Source of the DNA: CAG-582 sp964551965
GTDB lineage: Bacteria; Bacillota_I; Bacilli_A; RF39; UBA660
Direction of reading: 5' to 3'
DNA length: 7,761 nt
Assembly (NCBI GenBank): GCA_964551965.1
Contig: CAZKFB010000048.1
Location: 1 to 7,761 of the forward strand
In this document: positions 1 to 4,498 of the stretch, piece by piece
How the letters are laid out: the number at the start of each line of letters is the position of its first letter
Position numbering within the stretch: position 1 is the stretch's first letter
The notes under the pieces: generated by a model
What the model saw: only the letters and a program-made list of their open reading frames with translations
What the model was told of the DNA's origin: nothing
Databases searched by the model: none
Made by a program: the position numbers and the translations under genes

Positions 1-2
1 CA

Positions 3-89
3 TCTTTACAAGAATACCAAAAACTTGTAGAAGATTGGATATTATTTTACAATACAAAACGAATAAAATCAAAAAAGTCAGGAAATTAA
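3..89 (+). CDS. IS3-family transposase (DDE integrase core), C-terminal 28 residues, partial
   Basis: The reading frame enters from the left edge and ends at TAA 87-89. The visible residues include a QEYQKLVEDWILFYNTKRIK stretch. This matches the end of IS3/IS150 OrfB transposases, where the last helix of the rve core carries a YN..R motif after the catalytic Glu. Family members usually continue with a segment like LKGLSPVQYR after RIK. Here the protein ends with only SKKSGN, and the stop codon sits in the loop of the terminator hairpin. The C-terminus is therefore short or altered, either by natural divergence or by a frameshift. The catalytic residues are outside the window, so activity cannot be judged. 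Confidence 0.7.
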   Translation, partial: SLQEYQKLVEDWILFYNTKRIKSKKSGN

Positions 90-107
90 TCCTGACTCGT
101 TTTTTTT
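76..107 (+). terminator. Factor-independent terminator at the IS 3' end
   Basis: The perfect 8-bp stem AGTCAGGA / TCCTGACT (76-83 with 90-97) has a 6-nt AATTAA loop. It is followed by CG and eight T residues (100-107). The transposase stop codon lies in the loop, so transcription ends inside the IS and should not read into the peptide locus to the right. Confidence 0.9.
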
Positions 108-110
108 ATC

Positions 111-136
111 TTGTGAACTATTTGGGGTTCACTTCA
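111..136. repeat. IS3-family right terminal inverted repeat
   Basis: The terminus ends in CA at 135-136 and contains TTTGGGGTTCAC, the usual GGGG-rich IS3/IS150 terminal pattern. It also carries its own small dyad, GTGAAC (113-118) and GTTCAC (127-132). The partner repeat at the IS left end is outside the window. Confidence 0.6.
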
Positions 137-169
137 ATGTTTGTTTTTTATAATAACTTAAACCATTTC

Positions 170-189
170 TTTTGTCGAGTTTTGTCGAG
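170..189. repeat. Tandem 10-bp direct repeat (TTTTGTCGAG x2) upstream of a promoter
   Basis: TTTTGTCGAG occurs twice with no spacer (170-179 and 180-189) and ends 4 bp before the -35 box of the + promoter. A 10-bp period puts both copies on the same face of the helix, as expected for a protein-binding operator. TTTTGTCGA resembles the Spo0A box (TTTTGTCGAA, known in Bacillus), but the last base differs and no sporulation gene is visible. The regulator is unknown. Confidence 0.5.
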
Positions 190-193
190 TCCA

Positions 194-221
194 TTGAAAT
201 ACAAAAAATAATGTGTATTAT
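194..221 (+). promoter_or_regulatory. Promoter for the small hydrophobic peptide mRNA
   Basis: TTGAAA (194-199), a 16-nt spacer and TATTAT (216-221) give a plausible sigma-A promoter with a start near 228. The transcript would begin at the conserved GAGAAGCAAG leader motif and reach the peptide start codon about 85 nt later. The -35 to motif distance (37 nt) is identical to that of the convergent minus-strand promoter, which supports both. Confidence 0.55.
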
Positions 222-230
222 AAAGTCTTC

Positions 231-257
231 GAGAAGCAAGATGTGCGCTTATCACTT
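231..257 (+). repeat. Left arm of an inverted leader repeat (5' leader of the peptide mRNA)
   Basis: GAGAAGCAAG (231-240), a 6-nt middle and GCTTATCACTT (247-257) match the minus-strand copy at 468-432. There GAGAAGCAAG is identical and GCTTACCACTT differs by one base. The middles differ: 6 nt here and 16 nt, forming a hairpin, in the other copy. Within each arm AAGC can pair with GCTT, so both copies may fold alike. The shared signal extends upstream into the -10 region (AAGT preceded by an AT-rich -10). Confidence 0.7.
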
Positions 258-309
258 CTTTTTCCTTGTGGACTATATAACTTTTCAGGGGGTAGTAGAA
301 AGAAGTGGT
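251..309 (+). promoter_or_regulatory. Leader helix that would mask the ribosome binding region of the peptide ORF
   Basis: Positions 253-261 (CACTTCTTT) are the exact complement of 299-307 (AAAGAAGTG). Counting G-U pairs, the helix extends to 251-263 with 297-309. The 3' strand covers the AAGTGGTG stretch that ends 2 nt before the ATG at 313, the only Shine-Dalgarno-like sequence there. Such a fold would hold translation off, as in many type I toxin mRNAs. The pairing is seen; the regulatory role is inferred. Confidence 0.5.
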
Positions 310-312
310 GTT

Positions 313-384
313 ATGAAAAATAGTACTTTAGTAAAGTTATTATTTGTAATAATATTTATCTTACTTTATCTACTAGTTAGATAA
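313..384 (+). CDS. Small hydrophobic single-span membrane peptide (23 residues), type I toxin-like
   Basis: ATG at 313 opens a 23-residue peptide that starts MKNSTLVK. It continues with an almost purely aliphatic/aromatic run (LLFVIIFILLYLLV) and ends in Arg before TAG. The shape, a short charged end and one membrane span, is that of type I toxins such as Fst or Ibs, although no sequence identity to them is claimed. An in-frame TTG at 172 would give a 70-residue version. I rejected it because it lies upstream of the promoter and lacks a ribosome site. The gene has a structured leader that can mask its start, and it is convergent with a small RNA gene whose leader copies its own. No family was recognised. 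Confidence 0.5.
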   Translation: MKNSTLVKLLFVIIFILLYLLVR

Positions 385-391
385 GTAAAAT

Positions 392-424
392 AAAAAAAGC
401 GCCTTTTCTAAATTGAAAAGGTGC
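392..424 (-). terminator. Factor-independent terminator of the minus-strand sRNA and the PH-domain operon
   Basis: Read on the minus strand, GCACCTTTTC (424-415), a 6-nt loop and GAAAAGGCGC (408-399) form a 10-bp stem with one A-C mismatch, followed by seven T residues (398-392). On the + strand the stem pairs better (G-U instead of A-C), but no T run follows, so termination of the convergent peptide mRNA here is doubtful. Confidence 0.85.
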
Positions 425-431
425 TAAGCCC

Positions 432-468
432 AAGTGGTAAGCATTAGTCCAAAGAGGACTTGCTTCTC
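432..468 (-). repeat. Right arm of the inverted leader repeat (5' part of the sRNA)
   Basis: On the minus strand this arm reads GAGAAGCAAG (468-459), a 16-nt middle holding a small hairpin, then GCTTACCACTT (442-432). It is the inverted partner of 231-257. A + strand transcript running through both arms would pair end to end and enclose the peptide ORF. Confidence 0.7.
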
Positions 469-476
469 ACAACTTA

Positions 477-505
477 ATTATAAAATAAATGTTTATTATT
501 ATCAA
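477..505 (-). promoter_or_regulatory. Strong sigma-A-type promoter for the sRNA
   Basis: TTGATA (505-500), an exact 17-nt spacer and TATAAT (482-477) match the consensus at 11 of 12 positions. It lies just past the stop codon of the PH-domain gene, between that gene and the terminator. Its only sensible product is therefore the short RNA at 470-392. Confidence 0.75.
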
Positions 506-520
506 TAACAAAATACAATA

Positions 521-955
521 TTATACTTTATCAAAATAATTAATACCTCTTTCAACTACATCAGCTTCAATGTAATCTCTAAGTAACTTTCTAACTTCCG
601 CAGGTTTTTTAATATTTTTTAGTTCAATAAACATACCTGCTTTTGAATTTCTTGATGAATCATCTATACGTACTCCAACTGATCCAACATGGAATAGTCT
701 TTGCCATAATGTCTCTTTTAAATCAGGATCTTTAAGTAAATAAAGTTCTATAGAATCCGTATGTCTGCTAAAGAATCCCTTAGTAATAATGAGTTCATCT
801 TTACTTATCTTATACCAAGTGAAATTTAAATGAAGGGTTGTTAATATAGTACCTAAGAAACCACTAGGTTGTCCTTCCCATACAATATTAAATTCAGGTT
901 CATCAACAGTAGTTCTTCTTTTTTCATCAATTATTTCTTGTCTTGTTTTTTCCAT
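521..955 (-). CDS. Bacterial PH-domain (bPH2/YdbS-like) protein, 144 residues
   Basis: Residues about 46-135 follow the bacterial PH pattern of YdbS/YdbT-type proteins: FTWYKISKDELIITKGFFSR, then IELYLLKDPDLKETLWQRLF, GSVGVRI, and a closing KKPAEVRKLLRDYI helix. No membrane segment or signal peptide is visible, so it is probably a soluble or membrane-peripheral cytosolic protein. Substrate and partner are unknown. The gene starts 2 nt after the stop of the transglutaminase-like gene. Its AAGGAG ribosome site is formed by that gene's last two codons (Lys-Glu), so the two are translationally coupled and probably act together. The operon ends at the terminator at 424-392. Confidence 0.75.
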   Translation of the reverse strand: MEKTRQEIIDEKRRTTVDEPEFNIVWEGQPSGFLGTILTTLHLNFTWYKISKDELIITKGFFSRHTDSIELYLLKDPDLKETLWQRLFHVGSVGVRIDDSSRNSKAGMFIELKNIKKPAEVRKLLRDYIEADVVERGINYFDKV

Positions 956-957
956 AA

Positions 958-2529
958 CTACTCCTTAACTGTTATCGTCTTTTCAAATTTTTCTATTCCA
1001 CAATTTACTGTTACTTTTATATTATAAGTTCTTCCTGGTTCATAATACATTCTATTGTTGTAGACAACTCTAGGTGTAGAATCATCACTACTTACAACAT
1101 CATAACTTATTCTAGGTGTACAAGTACTACTAGAACTATTCTTAATCACATTGGCATTAAAAGTATAATAAGGATAATCTCCACTAGTAGAGTGTTCAAC
1201 ATCTTTAGTTGTTGTTACATTTACATCTTTAATACGATCATCAACTCTTGCACGAACAGTAAAATAATATTCAGCAATGGAACCATTATCACCACTCCAT
1301 ACAGTTATATAAAATCTATACTCTTGATTTGCATCAAATGAATAACTTAAATTCAAATTAGTATTTGTGTCATTTTGTTTAGCATACAAACTAGTTTCAT
1401 GACCATTATTTGGCTTTACTTTAACATTGTAAGTATACTTACTAGCTCCACTAGTCTTAATATTTATATTTATCTTATCTCCAACATAATTTGAATAAGA
1501 AATATTTTTAATAATATTACTATTATATGATGCAACAGATTTATTATCGTTAATAGAACCACTTAAACTAACATCCAATTTTAATGGTGCAACTTCTCTA
1601 AAACGATTAAAGTTTTTAACATACCAATTACGATCATTATAACTATATATCGTTATTTCTTTATCAGTCTTACCATAATAGAATTTTTCTTGCTTAGGTC
1701 TTTTATCTGCTATTTGAGGATCAAACACATAATAAGTTCCATTAGCTAAAATATTTACCCAAGCATGTCCTGTAGTTCCACCACTTGCTGTTTTAACAGA
1801 ACCACCTACTACATAAGCATCAAACCCAATTCTTCTTGCCATAATAGTAAATAATGCTGAATAATCATCACATACTCCAACACCACTGTTTAATATCTTT
1901 TCTGCTTCATGTACTAATGTCGCATCATATCTTTTATAGTGATATTTATTAACAAGAGCACGAATTTCTTCATCATATATAATACCATTTCCGTACTCAG
2001 AATGATCAATTATATATCTAAATACTGCATATAACTTTTGATTATTAGTCATACTTGAATTAGTAATAGAATTAATAATATTTCCTATCTTATTATCTAA
2101 GTCAGTTTTTCTAGTTTTCATTGGATTTAGTTTAACTGAATTAATATCATTATCAAACTTAGCTGTACTAACGCTAGGTCTTCCACTATTATTTGCGCCT
2201 TCATCTACTTTCTTAGTAGTTGTCTTTTTATTTGTTGTTTTCTTAGAAGAACTATTATTAGAAGATTGATTATTAGCTGTAGTTGTTGTCTCTCCTTCAG
2301 TTTCAGTAGGGCTAACAGTCTCTACATCATCATCACTAGGTAACATATCATCTTCATTAATTTCTTCCTCGTCATTTACTAAAGAAGAAGTCTTCTCTGA
2401 TTGTTTAGGTTTATTAGAAGAAGCACTCTTCAAATTAAAGATATCCATCTTATAACAAACTATTCCACTTAATAAAATAACTATAATTACAAATACAATT
2501 ATTAAAATGTTTCTAACCTTTTTACTCAT
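958..2529 (-). CDS. Membrane-anchored extracytoplasmic transglutaminase-like protein, 523 residues
   Basis: The N-terminus is positively charged (KK..R) and followed by one membrane span (residues about 8-26), so the body is predicted to face outside. Residues 36-120 are a Ser/Thr/Asn/Lys-rich low-complexity linker. A transglutaminase-like core follows (about 160-300). C220 lies in GVGVCDDYSALF, H255 in GHAWVNI and D270 in YYVFDPQ, the full Cys-His-Asp triad of the papain-like transglutaminase/protease superfamily. The rest (about 316-523) looks like beta-rich sandwich domains, with C470 and C510 able to form a disulfide. Its role may be wall-protein cross-linking or proteolysis (inference). 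ATG at 2529 is preceded by AGGTGAT. It lies 30 nt downstream of the LysM remnant, so before the insertion it was probably in one operon with the amidase-LysM gene. Confidence 0.85.
   Translation of the reverse strand: MSKKVRNILIIVFVIIVILLSGIVCYKMDIFNLKSASSNKPKQSEKTSSLVNDEEEINEDDMLPSDDDVETVSPTETEGETTTTANNQSSNNSSSKKTTNKKTTTKKVDEGANNSGRPSVSTAKFDNDINSVKLNPMKTRKTDLDNKIGNIINSITNSSMTNNQKLYAVFRYIIDHSEYGNGIIYDEEIRALVNKYHYKRYDATLVHEAEKILNSGVGVCDDYSALFTIMARRIGFDAYVVGGSVKTASGGTTGHAWVNILANGTYYVFDPQIADKRPKQEKFYYGKTDKEITIYSYNDRNWYVKNFNRFREVAPLKLDVSLSGSINDNKSVASYNSNIIKNISYSNYVGDKININIKTSGASKYTYNVKVKPNNGHETSLYAKQNDTNTNLNLSYSFDANQEYRFYITVWSGDNGSIAEYYFTVRARVDDRIKDVNVTTTKDVEHSTSGDYPYYTFNANVIKNSSSSTCTPRISYDVVSSDDSTPRVVYNNRMYYEPGRTYNIKVTVNCGIEKFEKTITVKE
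961..966 (-). promoter_or_regulatory. Ribosome binding site AAGGAG embedded in the upstream gene
   Basis: AAGGAG encodes the final Lys-Glu of the transglutaminase-like protein and lies 5 nt before the PH-domain ATG. It fixes that start and couples the two genes. Confidence 0.85.
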
Positions 2530-2547
2530 ACTACATCACCTGAACAT

Positions 2548-2556
2548 ATTGTACCA
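2548..2556 (-). promoter_or_regulatory. Possible extended -10 promoter before the transglutaminase-like gene
   Basis: TGGTACAAT (2556-2548) matches the TGnTATAAT extended -10 pattern with one mismatch. It ends 18 nt before the ATG. No good -35 box is present (TTTTAT at 17 nt). If used, it would let the transglutaminase and PH-domain genes stay on after the upstream gene was split. In DNA this AT-rich the match may be chance. Confidence 0.3.
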
Positions 2557-2559
2557 CTT

Positions 2560-2805
2560 TTATGGTAAATATAAAACATCTCCAATAGCTAAATTAGAAT
2601 TTTTTAAATTGTTAATACTCATTAATTTATCAACACTTGTATTATTATTTTTAGCTATCGAATAAAGAGTATCTCCCTTTTTAATAATAACTGTTTTATT
2701 AGGAATTTTTAATTCTTGATTTATCTTAATAAGATTACTATTTAAATTGTTAATACTTTTTAAGTTATCAACACTTATATTAAATTTTTTGGCAATACTA
2801 TATAA
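2560..2805 (-). pseudogene. 3' fragment of the split amidase-LysM gene: rest of LysM 1 plus LysM 2
   Basis: The minus-strand frame from 2805 to TAA at 2560 encodes 81 residues. They begin LYSIAKKFNISVDNLKSINN, the remainder of a LysM domain whose (V)KSGDT start lies on the other side of the element. A second LysM follows (IIKKGDTLYSIAKNNN, SVDKLMSINNLKNS, AIGDVLYLP). There is no start codon, and upstream in-frame stops occur near the recombinase end, so as it stands it is unlikely to be translated. Joined to residue 193 of the 6014-6607 gene it completes a 274-residue protein in frame. Confidence 0.88.
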
Positions 2806-2820
2806 AGTATCACCGGATAC
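2806..2820 (-). other. Attachment-site junction, recombinase end of the element
   Basis: Read on the minus strand this is GTATCCGGTGATACT, beginning 5 nt after the recombinase stop codon. It shares TCnGGnGATACT with the other junction at 6040-6029 (10 of 12 identical). Sequence on its 3' side continues the LysM frame; sequence on its 5' side is element. The exact crossover may be GG (2814-2813) or lie within GATACT (2811-2806); see findings. Confidence 0.8.
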
Positions 2821-2825
2821 TTTAT

Positions 2826-4364
2826 TTATGTAACATTATTAAAAGTAAATATAATATCTACTCTTTTATCTTGATAGATATATATTTTATCAATTAAGTT
2901 TATTATTAACTTTCTAGTTATATTTTTTAAAGATAAAAATTCATTAATATATTTTTCTATTGTTTCTTTTCTATCAGAATTATCTTCAATAGTTTTAAGA
3001 TTATTAATATTATTTTGATTATCCTCAATTTGTCTTTTTATATTATTACTTATTCTTTTATATTGGTCTTCATCAATAATACTTCCTAACATATCTATAT
3101 AAGTTTTATCTAGATTTTCCCTTAATTTACTATTTATTATTTCATAATTTTCTATTTGTCTTGTTATTTTCAATGTACGATCGTCTAACTCTATATTATT
3201 TAGATAATCCATTATCTTATTCTTATCTAAATACCTTTTACATACATTTTTTATATTATCTAAGATAATACTTTCCAATAGTTCATAATTATTAGTATGC
3301 GTAGTACATACATGATATTTAGAATAAGTTCGATAATAATCACAAGTAGTATAACTCCTACCAGTCTTATTTTGATATCTTATAGTTATTCGATGTTTAC
3401 AATCCCCACAATAGAGAATTCCATCTAGGAGATAGTGTCTTTTCTTTTCTGGTCTTTTAACATTCTTTGGTAGTATGCTTTGAACATAATTAAATGTTTT
3501 TTTATCAATTATTGCTTCATGAGTATTTTCAACTATTATATAATCATCAATGTTATTTTTAACGATTCTTTTTAATTTATAATTTATCTTTTTAGTCTTC
3601 CCTTGAACAGTATCTCCGACATATATCTGATTAGTAAGAATTGCTTTTACTGTACTATCTGTCCATATTCCATATTCTTGACTTAAACATTTTTTATTCC
3701 AAACATAGTTGTAATAAGATGCTGGCGTTCTTATCTTCCTTTTAGTTAATTCTTGTGCTATAAAGTGATAAGTATTTCCTTTTAATGCTAAATCAAAAAT
3801 TAATTTAACCACCTCTACTTGTTCTTGATTGACGATTAGATGATTCTTATTTTCGGGATCTTTCTTATATCCGAATGGACATCTTCCAGATACATATAGA
3901 CCTTCTTTCATTCGTGAATATAAACTAGTTTTAACTTTTTTGGAAATATCTTTAGCATACATATCATTCATGATTGCTTTAAAGGGTGCAATATCATTAT
4001 TGGTATTATCAATAAATGTATCAATTCCGTCATTGATAGCTATATATCTTATATTTTTACTGGGAAAATACTTCTCAATTAATTCTCCCGTACCTATATA
4101 GTCCCTTCCTAGTCTCGACATGTCTTTAGTAATAATCATATTAATCTTACCTGACTCGATATCTTTAATCATTTGCATAAATGCTGGACGATCAAAGTTA
4201 GTTCCTGTAAATCCATCATCGACATACTCTTGAATTAAACTATAATTATTTTCCTTGATATATTGATTAAGTAAAGTTCTTTGACTAATTATACTATCCG
4301 ATTCTCGTGTTAAATCATCACGAGATAATCTCATATATATACCTACTTTATAACTGGTATTCAT
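2826..4364 (-). CDS. Large serine recombinase (TndX/TnpX-like), 512 residues
   Basis: This enzyme cuts and rejoins DNA through a 5'-phosphoserine link to integrate and excise the element. The N-terminal resolvase domain (1-150) has YMRLSRDD with the likely nucleophile S14, ESDSIISQR, and KDMSRLGRDYIG with the active-site arginines R84 and R87. A recombinase domain follows (about 155-260, GRCPFGYKKD onward). Next comes a zinc ribbon with C319, C322, C341 and C353, then a coiled coil (about 400-480) and a short beta tail. The length and the INDGIDT and MYAKDISKKVK blocks are typical of TndX/TnpX-type enzymes of clostridial elements. All catalytic residues are present, so it looks active. Its ATG overlaps the stop of the 32-residue ORF (ATGA) and has no Shine-Dalgarno site of its own, so translation is coupled. 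Confidence 0.95.
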   Translation of the reverse strand: MNTSYKVGIYMRLSRDDLTRESDSIISQRTLLNQYIKENNYSLIQEYVDDGFTGTNFDRPAFMQMIKDIESGKINMIITKDMSRLGRDYIGTGELIEKYFPSKNIRYIAINDGIDTFIDNTNNDIAPFKAIMNDMYAKDISKKVKTSLYSRMKEGLYVSGRCPFGYKKDPENKNHLIVNQEQVEVVKLIFDLALKGNTYHFIAQELTKRKIRTPASYYNYVWNKKCLSQEYGIWTDSTVKAILTNQIYVGDTVQGKTKKINYKLKRIVKNNIDDYIIVENTHEAIIDKKTFNYVQSILPKNVKRPEKKRHYLLDGILYCGDCKHRITIRYQNKTGRSYTTCDYYRTYSKYHVCTTHTNNYELLESIILDNIKNVCKRYLDKNKIMDYLNNIELDDRTLKITRQIENYEIINSKLRENLDKTYIDMLGSIIDEDQYKRISNNIKRQIEDNQNNINNLKTIEDNSDRKETIEKYINEFLSLKNITRKLIINLIDKIYIYQDKRVDIIFTFNNVT

Positions 4365-4459
4365 ATATTATTTAATTCTATTTTTAATATTTCTATTAGC
4401 GTTTCATTCAAAGATTTACCATTTTCATTATATATTAAATTAACAATATATTTATTCAT
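4361..4459 (-). CDS. 32-residue ORF translationally coupled to the recombinase
   Basis: ATG at 4459 is preceded by GGGAGGT with 10 nt spacing, the best ribosome site in the element. The peptide starts MNKYIVNLIYNENGKSLNET and ends in a short helical stretch (LIEILKIELNNI). Its TGA overlaps the recombinase ATG. Too short for a catalytic protein, it may be a leader that delivers ribosomes to the recombinase, or a small accessory such as a directionality factor. Both are inference. It starts 39 nt after the cargo stop, so all three genes can share one transcript. No family was recognised with certainty. Confidence 0.72.
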   Translation of the reverse strand: MNKYIVNLIYNENGKSLNETLIEILKIELNNI

Positions 4460-4469
4460 AGAATCTAAT

Positions 4470-4476
4470 ACCTCCC
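4470..4476 (-). promoter_or_regulatory. Ribosome binding site GGGAGGT of the 32-residue ORF
   Basis: The Shine-Dalgarno match GGGAGGT (4476-4470) is strong and lies 10 nt before ATG 4459. Because the recombinase lacks its own site, this one probably sets the translation of both. Confidence 0.75.
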
Positions 4477-4498
4477 ATAAAATCTATGGTAATAAATT

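Larger units (their letters stand above)
1..136 (+). mobile_element. IS3-family insertion sequence, right end only
   Basis: This is the 3' end of an IS whose body lies outside the window. Three things agree: an IS3-type transposase C-terminus (3-89), a factor-independent terminator directly after it, and a terminal sequence ending at 136. Read inward on the minus strand, that terminus starts TGAAGTGAACCCCAAATAG. The TG start and the ACCCCAAA core followed by AGTT are typical of IS150-group IS3 termini (established knowledge, from memory). The boundary at 136 is inferred from the terminal CA; the left end and any target duplication cannot be seen. Confidence 0.65.
392..470 (-). ncRNA. Candidate ~79-nt structured small RNA, convergent to the peptide ORF
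   Basis: A near-consensus minus-strand promoter (505-477) predicts a start around 470, and a strong terminator ends the RNA near 392. In between, the RNA forms a long irregular hairpin. Its helices are GTG/CAC (470-468 with 436-434), AAGCA/TGCTT and AGTCC/GGACT (461-457 with 450-446), and its loop is TCTTT. A single-stranded GGGCTT linker and the terminator stem follow. Size and layout recall the antisense RNA II of Fst/par toxin-antitoxin loci, convergent with the toxin mRNA. However, its 5' half copies the toxin leader instead of complementing it, so pairing would have to be with the 3' part of a longer peptide mRNA. No Rfam family was recognised. Confidence 0.6.

Noticed and set aside
172..384. 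A 70-residue + strand reading frame starting at TTG 172
   Set aside because: Its first 47 codons run through the tandem repeat, the predicted promoter and the structured leader. No ribosome site precedes the TTG. Only the in-frame ATG at 313 gives a sensible peptide.
399..424. Bidirectional terminator shared by the peptide mRNA and the sRNA, as in par loci
   Set aside because: A T run follows the stem only on the minus strand. On the + strand it is followed by TAAGCCC, so termination of the peptide mRNA there is not supported.
226..475. tRNA, riboswitch or CRISPR repeat
   Set aside because: No cloverleaf, no riboswitch core that I know and only two inverted copies of the motif; regularly spaced direct repeats are absent.
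484..497. Palindrome AATAAATGTTTATT as an operator or terminator
   Set aside because: It lies inside the spacer of the sRNA promoter in very AT-rich DNA and is not followed by a T run. Chance is the simplest explanation.
2560..2835. A stand-alone double-LysM gene next to the recombinase
   Set aside because: There is no start codon or ribosome site, stops lie just upstream in frame, and its first residues complete the broken LysM of the gene ending at 6014.
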